Shown: piece by piece, positions 1 through 9,260 of the stretch
How the letters are laid out: every line of letters starts with the position of its first letter
Position numbering within the stretch: the first letter of the stretch is position 1
DNA from: a bacterium
Lineage (GTDB): Bacteria > Babelota > Babeliae > Babelales > RVW-14
NCBI GenBank assembly: GCA_016699045.1
Contig: CP064957.1
Location: 558,001-622,000 of the forward strand
Direction of reading: 5' to 3'
DNA: 64,000 bases
Translations under genes and position numbers: made by a program
Notes under the pieces: model-generated
What the model saw: only the letters and a program-made list of their open reading frames with translations
Told to the model about the DNA's origin: nothing
The model's database searches: none

Positions 1-513
1 TGTCTGCGTACCCAACGCAACGGGAAGCATCCCGGTTGCCACTGCAACAGCAGAACCACTCGAAGATGTTCCTGGAGAAAAGGCAGCATCGTGAGGATTA
101 GTGGTTTCACTCAGCGCATGAACACCAAATTCAGCTGATGATGTCTTTCCGGGCATAATACCACCCGCACGCTCAACATGATACACAACACGCGCGTCAT
201 TGCCAGGACAAAATCCTTGCCATAAAGCACTGCCCATTTGTGTCTGAAAATACTTGGTGTTAATAATATCCTTAATCCCAACCGGAATTCCTTCAAGCGC
301 CCTAAGCTGCCCTTTTTGAATATTTTCTCGCGCTAACAGCGCTTTTTGTAAAAAATATTCAGCATCAAAATGTTCCCACGCATTAAAGATCATGTCAGAA
401 TTTTGGACAAAGCGAATCATTGATTCGGCAACAAAAACAGGATCTAACATCTTTTTGCGATAAGCCTGTAAAGTTTGCTGAATACTATAATCTAAAAAAA
501 AGCCATGTTGCAT
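1..513 (-). CDS. amidase-signature family amidase, C-terminal part outside window
   Basis: The open frame starts at an ATG (513-511) preceded by a GGTGG ribosome-binding site and runs off the left edge, so 171 residues are visible. The residues are typical of the amidase signature family (GatA-like): the catalytic Lys sits in PVGIKDI (about residue 81), GKTSSAEFG follows, and the glycine/serine-rich cis-Ser block GTSSSGSA lies at about 148-155. The nucleophilic Ser expected just after GTQT falls outside the window. It begins 14 bases after a WbpG-type amidotransferase and is the last visible gene of the nonulosonate operon. By inference it may release ammonia from an amide donor for that enzyme, but a free-standing amidase or a GatA paralogue is equally possible. 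Confidence 0.8.
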   Translation of the reverse strand, partial: MQHGFFLDYSIQQTLQAYRKKMLDPVFVAESMIRFVQNSDMIFNAWEHFDAEYFLQKALLARENIQKGQLRALEGIPVGIKDIINTKYFQTQMGSALWQGFCPGNDARVVYHVERAGGIMPGKTSSAEFGVHALSETTNPHDAAFSPGTSSSGSAVAVATGMLPVALGTQT

Positions 514-527
514 TGTAACCACCCAAT

Positions 528-1718
528 CTAAAGATTTTCTTTGTTGGTTTTTTCAATTAATTCTTCAACAAAAGGCTTAACAGATTTTCGTTGTTCTTTA
601 CTTTTAAAATTAATTGGCATTGCAATTTTACCAAGTTTTTTTAAACGATGACCTTCCATAATTTTATGAAATTCATCTTCCGTTAAACCAGTAATTTTTA
701 AATAATAATCAAGCGCATCAGGCCTCATTGAATCATGTTTTTTTGCTAATTCAAAGCCCTCTTCACGCGTCAACAAACCGGCGCGCACATCAACACTCGC
801 ATGAAATGTTCCTCGACCATAGCCACGCTTGAGATAGCAGGTAAAGTCATGCACACCCGGCATAATGCACTCAGCACTTTTATAACGTTTATAGGTACCA
901 TCAATGTTCGTTTCTTTCCAGGCATAGTTATCACGTACAAACTCCATTTGGCGCTCATCATCCCAAAAAATATAGTCGCCCAAATGAATGCCATGAACGC
1001 CCACCTTCAAACATTCCTCTGGTGTGGGATTTTTGAATGGTGCAAGATCTTTCATAGTCAAATAATCACAGACCATTTCTTCAGGCTTACGCTTAGCAGA
1101 AACAGCGAGGAAATAATCTTTATCAAATTGCAAACGCTTACATTTGTACGATGCTCGCCCAGACGACTCAGATATTGACTCGCCCCAAATAAGTAAAGGA
1201 ATTTTGTAAGCCACAGCAACTTGCAAAGGAAATGCTCCAACGCCGGCATGACAATGCCAACAAGCATCCCCAATAGCCTCAAGAGAGCGGCGAGCGGTAC
1301 GATTTACTAAGTTTCGGTTTGGCGTAAACATAATGTGATCAACATTAAATTTCTCAAGTGAATTCAAAAGATTGTACATTCCCGTGCCACTAAACCAATT
1401 ATGGCTAAACGTCACCGCCAAAGGCTTCATCCCATAAACTTTAGTAAGTACATGTAGCTGAAAGGTACTGTCTTTCCCGCCACTAATGGGAATAATACAA
1501 TCGTAGTTATCACCAGATTTTGCTTTTGCATCGTCCAATATCGCCCTTAAATCTTTTTCGCGTTCAGCCCAATTAATATGCATTTTTTCTTCAGAAGAAC
1601 GACAAGCCTGGCAAATACCCATCTCATCAAAATCAACTCCTTCTTGAGTTTCGGGAATGCAACAACGAATACAATATTGTAAATCTTGAAAAGGAGTCGT
1701 GTTTTTTTGATCGTTCAT
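528..1718 (-). CDS. N-acetyl sugar amidotransferase (WbpG/PseA family)
   Basis: This 396-residue protein has a PP-loop ATP pyrophosphatase motif SGGKDST at residues 79-85 and two CxxC pairs at about 16-19 and 36-39, the usual N-terminal layout of WbpG/PseA enzymes. Family members use ATP and ammonia to turn an N-acetyl group of a nonulosonic acid or aminosugar into an acetamidino group. The length matches the family. The context of pseB, a NeuB-type synthase and pseF supports a role in decorating a pseudaminic-like sugar. No HisH/HisF-type ammonia-supplying partners are visible. The neighbouring amidase could fill that role, which is an inference. Confidence 0.87.
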   Translation of the reverse strand: MNDQKNTTPFQDLQYCIRCCIPETQEGVDFDEMGICQACRSSEEKMHINWAEREKDLRAILDDAKAKSGDNYDCIIPISGGKDSTFQLHVLTKVYGMKPLAVTFSHNWFSGTGMYNLLNSLEKFNVDHIMFTPNRNLVNRTARRSLEAIGDACWHCHAGVGAFPLQVAVAYKIPLLIWGESISESSGRASYKCKRLQFDKDYFLAVSAKRKPEEMVCDYLTMKDLAPFKNPTPEECLKVGVHGIHLGDYIFWDDERQMEFVRDNYAWKETNIDGTYKRYKSAECIMPGVHDFTCYLKRGYGRGTFHASVDVRAGLLTREEGFELAKKHDSMRPDALDYYLKITGLTEDEFHKIMEGHRLKKLGKIAMPINFKSKEQRKSVKPFVEELIEKTNKENL

Positions 1719-1730
1719 AATGTTTTCTTT

Positions 1731-2312
1731 CTAAAAAACGGTAGAGCTTTGTACTGCAGGTTGATGAAATTTCGCAAGAAATTCTTCACGAAGTACGCCA
1801 TAATCTATAATATCGACAAACTGCCCATGCTTAAACAAGGCCTGTCGACGAATCCCTTCTTCTTTCATCATCATATAACAAGCCAATTTTTGCATAGCAA
1901 TATTATTAACAGATGTTCCACAGTAAATTCTATGTAAATTAAGTTCCAAAAAAGTATGCTTTAGTAACATAATCGAAGCTTCTTTGGAATAACCTTTCCC
2001 CCAAGAACTCTTATCACCCAAAATAATTGCATACTCAGCATTGCGGCTAATATAATTAATGTTTTGAATAGCAATATTACCAATATGTTTATCATTATCT
2101 TTGCGAACAATAGCACAGACTAAAAAAGCTGGATTAGCCATTACTAAATCAAAATAAGTTTGCGCAGCCTTTTTTCCATACGGAAAAATATGATGCGAAT
2201 TAAAGCGACACACATCAGGATCATTCAGCCAAGAAACATAATCGCCTTCTAGATCCTGCTCACAAAGACCCCGTAAATAAATATTTTCACCAATTAAAAA
2301 AGGCACTTTCAT
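1731..2312 (-). CDS. GNAT acetyltransferase, RimJ/RimL or PseH type
   Basis: This 193-residue GNAT-fold protein has the opening IYLRGLCEQDLEGDYVSWL common to the RimJ/RimL group, a long central beta region, and an acetyl-CoA-binding segment SSWGKGYSKEA (about residues 105-115) resembling Q/RxxGxG/A. It overlaps the upstream aminotransferase by four bases, so the two are probably translationally coupled. In pseudaminic and legionaminic pathways a GNAT enzyme (PseH/LegH) acetylates the amino group put on by the aminotransferase. That is the likely role here, by context. Confidence 0.82.
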   Translation of the reverse strand: MKVPFLIGENIYLRGLCEQDLEGDYVSWLNDPDVCRFNSHHIFPYGKKAAQTYFDLVMANPAFLVCAIVRKDNDKHIGNIAIQNINYISRNAEYAIILGDKSSWGKGYSKEASIMLLKHTFLELNLHRIYCGTSVNNIAMQKLACYMMMKEEGIRRQALFKHGQFVDIIDYGVLREEFLAKFHQPAVQSSTVF

Positions 2313-3655
2313 AATACTTTTCTATTCTCCCAAACCTTTTCAAAAGCTCTCACTACATCATCCAAATCATGCGTAGTCATGCCGGGCCGCATCAGTTCAT
2401 GAATAATCAACTCATGCTCATGCATGCGTTCTGTTACGGGACAAATACCCTGAGCATAAGAAACTTCTGAGCCCTGCGCTTGTAAACTCCACGGATAATG
2501 CGAAGTCCCGTAGACCTGTTTTTTTTGGTAAATCGATTGCAAATAAAGCGGCTTAACATAGCCACCATTAATTTTAACGCCTTCAGTCTCCCGCCACTCC
2601 GTCACTTCCAGCTCAGCTTTTATTGCGTTAACAAAGGTATTACGAGAAACGCCTGCAATCTGTTCATTAAATTTTATGGCATGAAGATAATAGGCATGAG
2701 TAGAATCTTGGCGAACTTTTGGCATCGTTAAAGCCGGAATAGCCGCAAGTCTTTTTTCTAAATACGCAACATTTTCAACACGTGTCTCAACAAGCGTATT
2801 CAAGCGTTTAAGCAAAACAAGTCCTATGGCTGCTTGCATTTCAGTTAAACGATAATTAAAACCAATCATATTGGTAAAATGCGCATCTCCTTTTGCATCA
2901 ATAACAGCTTCAGCATGATTACGAATAAGTCGCAATCGCTCGGCCAATTCGTCGTTATCAGTTACCACTACGCCACCCTCGCCAGTATGAATATGTTTGT
3001 GATAATTAAGAGAATAAATACCCATATCACCCAACGTACCCGCACTTTTATTTTTATAAAAAGCGCCAGGCGCTTGCGCACAATCTTCAATAACAAGCAG
3101 TTTATGGCGTCGCGCAAGTTCATTAATTGCTTGCACATCGTAAGGCAACCCAAAAAGGTCAACGATCAGAATTGCCTTTGTGCGCGGCGTAATACGTTGC
3201 TCAATCGATGCAACATCAAGACAAAAATAATCTTTTTCTATATCAGCAAAAACAGGAATAGCATGATACACGAGAGGCGCTACCGCTGAGGCAGACATAC
3301 TAAACGGCGTTACAATAATTTCGTCGCCAGGCTCAATGCCTGCCGCCCCAACAGCTGCATACAAACCAGAGGTTGCTGAATTAACTGCTATGGCATGCTT
3401 TACACCAAAATAATGAGCCCAGGCTTCTTCAAAAGCACGTACCTGCGGACCTCCATAAAAATCTTGATGCCATGCGCCAAGATAGCGAGACAATACGCCT
3501 GATCGCAAAACCTGCGATACCGCAAGTTCAACCTCGTGATCAACCACCTGATAAGGAGGAAATTTTTTTGTTCGAATTTTTGAACCACCATGAATTGCAA
3601 GTGGCGACAAAGCCTTACTCGGCTTTATTTTTGGTAATGTTTGAACGTCATTCAT
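2309..3655 (-). CDS. DegT/DnrJ/EryC1 (PseC/LegC-like) sugar aminotransferase
   Basis: This 448-residue PLP enzyme of the sugar aminotransferase family shows the cofactor-binding stretch ATSGLYAAVGAAGIEPGDE near residue 95, the DCAQAPGA block, and the Schiff-base Lys in NYHKHIHTGEGG. Family members transfer an amino group from glutamate to a keto-sugar nucleotide. Placed between pseB and a GNAT acetyltransferase, it probably aminates the 4-keto product of PseB. It has an N-terminal extension of about 30 residues and a C-terminal helical tail, so it is longer than the usual 370-400. Its start overlaps the stop of the preceding frameshifted gene by eight bases. Confidence 0.88.
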   Translation of the reverse strand: MNDVQTLPKIKPSKALSPLAIHGGSKIRTKKFPPYQVVDHEVELAVSQVLRSGVLSRYLGAWHQDFYGGPQVRAFEEAWAHYFGVKHAIAVNSATSGLYAAVGAAGIEPGDEIIVTPFSMSASAVAPLVYHAIPVFADIEKDYFCLDVASIEQRITPRTKAILIVDLFGLPYDVQAINELARRHKLLVIEDCAQAPGAFYKNKSAGTLGDMGIYSLNYHKHIHTGEGGVVVTDNDELAERLRLIRNHAEAVIDAKGDAHFTNMIGFNYRLTEMQAAIGLVLLKRLNTLVETRVENVAYLEKRLAAIPALTMPKVRQDSTHAYYLHAIKFNEQIAGVSRNTFVNAIKAELEVTEWRETEGVKINGGYVKPLYLQSIYQKKQVYGTSHYPWSLQAQGSEVSYAQGICPVTERMHEHELIIHELMRPGMTTHDLDDVVRAFEKVWENRKVL

Positions 3656-4791
3656 CTCTCATCTCTCCCCAGATCAACGAATCTATAACGCGCACAACAT
3701 GCGCCGTTGCTTGCTGGATAACTGAAAACTCAGTCTCCGGCATGGTTCGATGCATGATCACTTCTTGTAATGTAGCGAATAATTCATTTTTATCCAAGAC
3801 CGTTTTTATAAAACCACGACGAGAGAGAATAAACTGATCGGGAATTTTTAAGCCTATTTGTACACTCAAGATAGGAATATTCAATAAAATTGCTTCCAAT
3901 AAAAACATGGAAGACATACCACAAACTAAATCTGATATCAGCATAGCTTCTACCCCTGAAAGGGTATTTTTCGATAACTATTTTAAGCAAAGAAATTTTA
4001 TGAGATGCAATTATATTTTGATAATACACAAGATCTTCTTTAGGATGCGGCCGTACCACCAGAATAATTTTTTTTTGAGAAAGTTGCACAATAGCTGTTA
4101 ATGATTCAATTAAGGCCTGTAAGATTGTTTGTTCGGTATAACCAAGATAATTATTATCTTTAAAAATAAGAGAAAAAGGCTCAGAGGCAAAGGTAATTAA
4201 CATATCAATATCGCCATACAAAGATTTTTTTAATGCCAAAATTTTATCAATCGATAACATATTTTTGCGCACTTGCACAAAATCAAAGTATGGTTGGCCA
4301 GTAACAACCACCCGATCCCCAGCAATCCCTTCAAGAAGTGTTTGCTCACGGGCATAATCATCCATAACACAAATTCTTGTCGGCACAAATGCATGCGTTT
4401 TATCAACCTTATAAGCGTCAATTTTATCAACCCCGTAGGCCGAAAAACGAATGCCATAATTCATCCATTGGTCAAGGATTGCACAAGAAGGAATAGAAAG
4501 CTGTTCACTTGCTCGCCAAAGATATTTTTCAGTTTTATCAGTCGCGCTAGTTCCTGTCACCACAACGGCTGGCTGCAATGCATATAAAAAATCAGTTATT
4601 TTTTCTTGAGTACTATCATCAATAACAGACGTTATATCGTGCCCTTGGTAGCCAAATTCTCGATACCGCTTAAGCGCCATGTTTTTGCCAAAAAGTACTA
4701 CGTCATATTTTTTTTTCAAAAAATCGATTAATGGTATGATTGTGTTGGCACCACCTGGATCATGAGCAAACAGAAGTATTTTTTTTTGCAT
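3648..4791 (-). pseudogene. GT-B-like surface-glycan protein broken by a single-base frameshift
   Basis: Translation from ATG 4791 (AGGA site upstream) gives an N-terminal half beginning MQKKILLFAHDPGGAN and reading through EKYPF. The C-terminal half continues in another frame with EAMLISDLVCGMSSMFLLEA to the stop at 3648. The switch lies at the CCCC run 3953-3956 (GGGG in the mRNA). Removing one G restores a 380-codon frame. The architecture of an N-terminal Rossmann-like domain, then RPHPKED and a late SDLVCGMSSMFLLEA block recalls glycan GT-B proteins found near neuB genes. I do not know the substrate. It is not recognisably PseG. It overlaps the upstream oxidoreductase by 32 bases and the downstream aminotransferase by eight. 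The break may be a sequencing error. Confidence 0.75.
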
Positions 4792-5743
4792 GACTATCAT
4801 CCTGTTCACAAAACTTCATTACAATCAACGCATCATCAAGCGTGCAGTACAATGGCTGCCTACCAACCAAAAATTGCGCACTATTGTCAGCCGCATAATA
4901 TAAAGCCTGATCAAGTGACGACGAGTACTGGTGTTTTAATACAAGATTCGAATATCCTTGAAAAATGACACTCCGTTCAACAGCGTACTCTTCAATGGTA
5001 AAGCCACTATTCAAAATACGCAGCCGCCCTTTTTCAAACAACAAATCAATTTCAAAAATAGTAAATAAACGACAATCAACAGGCTGCAAAAAAAATGGGG
5101 CATCGTAATGCTCGAAATGCACCGTACCCACAATACTGGGATCATCGTCATAATAATCAAAAATTTTTTGCACAGACTTAACAGCACTCATCTCACCCAA
5201 AAAAAATCGCATAAAATCAAGCATATGCGAGCCGTTATGCAATAAGCCTTTGCCATAATAGCCAGTACCGGTAACAAAACGACCAAAGTCCCCATGCTGG
5301 ACCCGCTCACGAAGTTTATGAAAATCAGGAACAAAGCGACGAGAATAATTTACCAAAACAGGAATCCCCGCTTGCTCATACAACTGTTTAATATGGCCTG
5401 CCTGCTCGAGCGTTTTCGTTAATGGCTTTTCAGCAAAAACAAGTTTAATTGAATAGCGTAAGAGTTGTTTAAGTATGTCATAATGCGTCGAGTCTGGCGT
5501 TGCAACACAAACAATATCAATGGCACTTTGCAAAAATGCCTGCTCAATTGAAACAAATGCCCGACCTCCCCAACGCTGCGCAGCATCAGCAGCAGCAGCA
5601 GAATCAGCATCAACAAAACCAACTAACTCAAAAGCAGGATGTTTAGAAAATGCGTGTGCATGCGTAAGAACACGATGATCATGAGGAGTATCAAAAAAAG
5701 CACCAATTCTTCCCGCCCCAATAATTAAAACGTTATAATTCAT
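4760..5743 (-). CDS. Gfo/Idh/MocA-family NAD(P)-dependent oxidoreductase
   Basis: This 327-residue protein opens with the dinucleotide-binding motif VLIIGAGRIGAFFD. It contains VCVATPDSTHYD and the diagnostic AEKPLT (EKP motif, about residue 106), followed by an alpha/beta domain with NYSRRF and GLLHNGSHMLD, where the His is in the position used for catalysis in this family. Members oxidise or reduce hydroxyl groups of sugar nucleotides. Its operon position suggests it modifies the nonulosonate or its precursor. The final reaction cannot be read from sequence. The downstream gene starts inside its last 32 bases. Confidence 0.85.
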   Translation of the reverse strand: MNYNVLIIGAGRIGAFFDTPHDHRVLTHAHAFSKHPAFELVGFVDADSAAAADAAQRWGGRAFVSIEQAFLQSAIDIVCVATPDSTHYDILKQLLRYSIKLVFAEKPLTKTLEQAGHIKQLYEQAGIPVLVNYSRRFVPDFHKLRERVQHGDFGRFVTGTGYYGKGLLHNGSHMLDFMRFFLGEMSAVKSVQKIFDYYDDDPSIVGTVHFEHYDAPFFLQPVDCRLFTIFEIDLLFEKGRLRILNSGFTIEEYAVERSVIFQGYSNLVLKHQYSSSLDQALYYAADNSAQFLVGRQPLYCTLDDALIVMKFCEQDDSHAKKNTSVCS

Positions 5744-5747
5744 TTAA

Positions 5748-6449
5748 TTAAACAAGATTATTAATAACTTTATATTTTAATTCTGCAATTTTCCAATCTT
5801 CAAGTGAATCAATATCTTGTACCTCAAGCTCAGAAAGCTTAAGAGCCAAGGTATTTTTTGCAAACAACTGTTTTTGCTCCAGAAGACTTTGTGATTTCAT
5901 AAAATAAAATTGGCCGCAATCATGATAAACAGGCTCGAGATCTTGCGAACGTTTATTATAATTTTCTGGCCACAACATACTTAGTTTGTCATCATCAACA
6001 CGGACAGCTCGTTGAACCGGATAGCTAAAACGGACAACAGGGACAATTGAATCAACATTTGCATTAATGAGCATACTAAAACCTTCTTGCAAGCGTTGGG
6101 CTGAAACAAAAGGTGCGGTTGGCAAAATACAACAAAAATAGGTAAAAAATTTCCCCTGCTTTTGATACTCCAACAAAACTTCTTCTATAACATCCGCCAA
6201 CATTGCATGATCATTGGCATTAGAATCAGAGCGAACAAAAGGAACCCGCGCCCCCTCTTGTTGCGCAATAGCTGCAATTTCGGCATCATCGGTCGAAACC
6301 ATAACCTCATCAAAACAACCTGCCTGCAAAGCTGCTTGAATTGAATAGCTTATAATTGGCTTACCAAGAAAAGATTTTATATTCTTTCTTGGAATACGCT
6401 TACTCCCGCCACGAGCAGGAATAATTGCTACACATGAGTTCTCATTCAT
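5748..6449 (-). CDS. pseF: CMP-nonulosonate cytidylyltransferase (PseF-like)
   Basis: The start is set at ATG 6449, which has an AAAGGA site; an upstream ATG at 6467 lacks one. The protein begins with the CMP-sialate synthetase signature IPARGGSKRIPRKNIK. It keeps VSTDDAEIA, the LPTAPF segment and an RSQDLEPVYHDCGQFYF block, which I associate with PseF rather than NeuA. It would activate the nonulosonic acid with CTP, giving the CMP-sugar used by a glycosyltransferase. It lies directly after the NeuB-family synthase gene in the same operon. Assignment to pseudaminic rather than legionaminic acid rests on this block and on pseB upstream. Confidence 0.86.
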   Translation of the reverse strand: MNENSCVAIIPARGGSKRIPRKNIKSFLGKPIISYSIQAALQAGCFDEVMVSTDDAEIAAIAQQEGARVPFVRSDSNANDHAMLADVIEEVLLEYQKQGKFFTYFCCILPTAPFVSAQRLQEGFSMLINANVDSIVPVVRFSYPVQRAVRVDDDKLSMLWPENYNKRSQDLEPVYHDCGQFYFMKSQSLLEQKQLFAKNTLALKLSELEVQDIDSLEDWKIAELKYKVINNLV

Positions 6450-6472
6450 CGAAAATCCTTTAATCATTTTTC

Positions 6473-7546
6473 TTATAAATCTGAGCGCAATAAACTATCT
6501 CCACAGACCTTGGCTACTTTTAAAGATTTTCCTAAGATAGTATCTTTTTCCCATGGAAAAAATGCATTAAGTGGCGCAGGTCGCAAGTATTCAATATCAT
6601 GCTCGGTCACTGTTTCACCAACCGCCATATCACGGTTGAGGCGAATAGCACGGCGTTGTAAAACTACTGAGTCTTGTTCGTTCAACTCAACACGCTTAAT
6701 ACCATCACCAAGTGCGTTTTCTAATTCCCGGGTTCTATTAACCATATCGCGCCATGCCACTGGATTCATGGAAAATAAATGATCAGGGCCAATTCTGTTA
6801 TTATCATCAGTAAAATGTTTTTCAATAACGCGCGCACCCAATGCTACCGCACCAAGAACTGTTGCATGGCCAGGCGTATGATCAGAAAGGCCTAAAATCA
6901 TTTCAGGAAAATACTGTGCATACGTTTTCAGAACATTAAGATTGATATACTTAAAATTTTCCAAAGAAGCCGTATAGTTAGTATTGCACTGCATCAAAAC
7001 TATTTTCTGATTATACGTTATAACAGCTTGGACAGCTCGTTCAACTTCTTGCATACAAGAAGCACCGGTAGCCAGAAAAACAGGCTTGTTTTTTTTCGCA
7101 ATAGTTTCAATAAAATGCGTCCAGGTAACATCCCCAGATCCAATTTTAAACGCTGGCGCGTAGGCATCCCATAAATCTACCGCTTGGTAATCATAAGGCG
7201 CAGTAAAAATAGTTATTTTCGCTTCATGAGCAGTTTTTACCAGCTCTTCTGTCCATTCTCGACGACATTCATTATCCTGATACGTTTCATAAACAGTTTT
7301 TTTCCACGTTGCTTGATGACTAAGCTGCCTTCCTAAAGTTTTAAAACCATAATCACTCACAATGCCATCTGCTATAAAATGTTGAAATTTTGCAACATCT
7401 GCACCTGCTTCTTTTGCTAAGTAAATTAAATCTTTGGCTCGAGAAATATCCCCATCATGATTTGCCGCAATATCAGCTATAAAATAGGTAGGAGCTGTCG
7501 CCGAAATTTCTCGATCATCAACAAAAAACTTATTTTCATAATTCAT
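6473..7546 (-). CDS. NeuB-family nonulosonic acid synthase with SAF domain
   Basis: The start chosen is ATG 7546, eight bases after AAGGA, which overlaps the upstream gene by 11 bases. The TIM-barrel part carries IADIAANHDGD, GADVAKFQ, the FTAPYD block, KIGSGDVTW, ATGASCMQEV, LMQCNTNY, LGLSDHTPGH and EKHFTDD, which line the metal, PEP and sugar sites of NeuB/PseI/LegI enzymes. The C-terminal 65 residues form an antifreeze-like SAF domain (RAIRLNRDMAVGETVTEHD). It condenses PEP with a six-carbon diacetamido sugar to give the nine-carbon acid. The product is probably pseudaminic acid, by neighbours pseB and pseF, and this is not proven by the sequence. Confidence 0.9.
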   Translation of the reverse strand: MNYENKFFVDDREISATAPTYFIADIAANHDGDISRAKDLIYLAKEAGADVAKFQHFIADGIVSDYGFKTLGRQLSHQATWKKTVYETYQDNECRREWTEELVKTAHEAKITIFTAPYDYQAVDLWDAYAPAFKIGSGDVTWTHFIETIAKKNKPVFLATGASCMQEVERAVQAVITYNQKIVLMQCNTNYTASLENFKYINLNVLKTYAQYFPEMILGLSDHTPGHATVLGAVALGARVIEKHFTDDNNRIGPDHLFSMNPVAWRDMVNRTRELENALGDGIKRVELNEQDSVVLQRRAIRLNRDMAVGETVTEHDIEYLRPAPLNAFFPWEKDTILGKSLKVAKVCGDSLLRSDL

Positions 7547-8423
7547 TAATTTTTCCTTGAGCTTGCGCAACTAAATTTTTAAGTACCGCATCTTTGGTTG
7601 GCAACTGATATCCAAGAATTTTTTCAGCCAAACTAACATCCAACCCAAGGCTTTCAGCGCGAACAACCCCTTGATAAGAATTATTCGTCACTTTATCAAT
7701 ACGTGCATTGGTAAGATTCTTACCTAAACCTTGAGCCAACCCCAAAATAAAATCCTTTTTGCTCGAAACATCTCTACTGGCAAGATTAATAACGCCAGAA
7801 ATATTTTTATTTAAAAGATCAAATAATGAGTGTGAAAACTGAGTAACATCAATACTTGATGTATTAAAGTCATCAAAAAGAATACACCGTTCATCATTTT
7901 TTATAATCTTAAGAGCCCATTCAACAAAAGTAGGATTATCGGGGTGCTGCCGAAAACCAACAATATTGGTACGTACTACCAAAGAATTTTCATACGTCAA
8001 CGCAAGACATTCCGCTAAATATTTTGTTCGAGCATATTCATTAAGAAGGTGTATGGGCGCACTTTCATTGTGCTTACCATCAACACCTCCGGTATAATAA
8101 TGATCGGTAGAAATCTGAATCAGTCGGCTACTACTTTGACGACATAGAGATGCCAAAATTCCTGAGGGTCGCGTATTAACGCGATACGCAAGGCCAGGAT
8201 CCTGCTCACACAAGCCCAAATTTACGATGGCAACCGTATTAATAACCGTATCCGGTCGATAATCATAAATCAATTGAGTAAGTTTGGCATCATCGCAAAT
8301 ATCAAAAAGAACATCCGCATTCCCTGTATCGGCCATCCCAATCACTTCAATATCACGATGCTGTGCTTCGCGCATAAGCGCTTGTCCCAACATACCAGTT
8401 GAACCTAAAATTAATAATCGCAT
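7536..8423 (-). CDS. RmlD-like NAD-dependent epimerase/reductase (extended SDR)
   Basis: This 295-residue extended short-chain dehydrogenase has the nucleotide-binding start LLILGSTGMLGQALM, a VNTVA segment, QISTDHYYTGG, and a catalytic pair in EYARTKYLAE (YxxxK). The overall plan matches dTDP-4-dehydrorhamnose reductase (RmlD), which makes a 6-deoxysugar by reducing a 4-keto group. No rmlA-C genes are present in the window, so the substrate is likely another sugar nucleotide of this operon. The next gene starts inside its last codons. Confidence 0.83.
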   Translation of the reverse strand: MRLLILGSTGMLGQALMREAQHRDIEVIGMADTGNADVLFDICDDAKLTQLIYDYRPDTVINTVAIVNLGLCEQDPGLAYRVNTRPSGILASLCRQSSSRLIQISTDHYYTGGVDGKHNESAPIHLLNEYARTKYLAECLALTYENSLVVRTNIVGFRQHPDNPTFVEWALKIIKNDERCILFDDFNTSSIDVTQFSHSLFDLLNKNISGVINLASRDVSSKKDFILGLAQGLGKNLTNARIDKVTNNSYQGVVRAESLGLDVSLAEKILGYQLPTKDAVLKNLVAQAQGKINEL

Positions 8424-8433
8424 GACAAATTCC

Positions 8434-9234
8434 TCATCCTACCAACTGCGCTACACCAGCAGACAATTTTTTTTCTATTGCTCTTAAAAAAGCAACATCA
8501 TGCTCAAAGTCATCTAGCTTATCTGGATATGTTTTTTCTGTTTCAATCGTTAACAAACTATGAGGCCGATAGATTGAAAGAATTTTTGCTACATCAAACG
8601 TCCCTGCTCCAAAATGCCAATGAACATCATAAATCCCGGCTTGGTCACCATCGGTCAGATGATACATTGTCGGCTTGAGTTTATTAAATTGATTGAGATA
8701 ATCATACGAATTGTGGCCCAATGCATTTGCAGCACAAATAGCATGCCCAGCATCAAGGCAAAAACCAACACCAGAAACATCCATAATTAATGCTATCTGT
8801 TCTGGCGTGTACCCAAGAGCAGTTTGGCCATTGCCTATTTCTGGCACTATGTGATAGGGCTTATTTTCAACCAAAATTCGCTTATCAAAAAACATTTTAA
8901 ATTGCTGTGCAGCTTCCTCAATATCACCACCAACGCCAGGATGCATAACAACGAAAGACCCATCCAAAGCATCTGCCCAGCGCAGCGATTCGCTTAACAT
9001 TTTTTGATTATTTTGCACACATTCTTTTTTAGAAACATTTAAACCATGCGCAAAATGTGGCGCATGAATAACAAAAGGAATTTTTAATGAGGACCACAAA
9101 GCATGATACCGATCAAAAGAACCAGGAACTGCGTAAAGCTCAATGTAAGAATAAAGCCCTTGTTCATAAAATTTTACCGCATCACGAACATACTGCTCAT
9201 TAGTTGACCATAACTTTAGCCCAAATTTATACAT
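8434..9234 (-). CDS. xylose-isomerase-like TIM-barrel sugar isomerase/epimerase or endonuclease IV-like protein
   Basis: This 266-residue protein has the AP-endonuclease-2/xylose-isomerase-like barrel pattern. The metal ligands expected of the family can be seen as His in VIHAPH, His in VMHPGVGG, Glu in VPEIGNG, Asp and His in FCLDAGHA, His in YHLTDGD, and a late Glu in TIETEKTYP. Family members isomerise or epimerise sugars or act on abasic DNA. The glycan operon context favours a carbohydrate role. The substrate is unknown. Confidence 0.75.
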   Translation of the reverse strand: MYKFGLKLWSTNEQYVRDAVKFYEQGLYSYIELYAVPGSFDRYHALWSSLKIPFVIHAPHFAHGLNVSKKECVQNNQKMLSESLRWADALDGSFVVMHPGVGGDIEEAAQQFKMFFDKRILVENKPYHIVPEIGNGQTALGYTPEQIALIMDVSGVGFCLDAGHAICAANALGHNSYDYLNQFNKLKPTMYHLTDGDQAGIYDVHWHFGAGTFDVAKILSIYRPHSLLTIETEKTYPDKLDDFEHDVAFLRAIEKKLSAGVAQLVG

Positions 9235-9260
9235 ATTCTGCCAACCTTACCCTTCGCTCA

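Noticed and set aside
801..1178. Plus-strand open frame of 125 codons inside the WbpG-like gene
   Set aside because: It is antisense to a clearly conserved enzyme, has no family motif or ribosome-binding site, and the composition is that of a reverse-frame shadow.
3648..4791. Assignment of the broken GT-B-like gene as PseG
   Set aside because: The position suits it, but the N-terminal DPGGAN region and RPHPKED block do not match the PseG pattern I know, so I left the function open.
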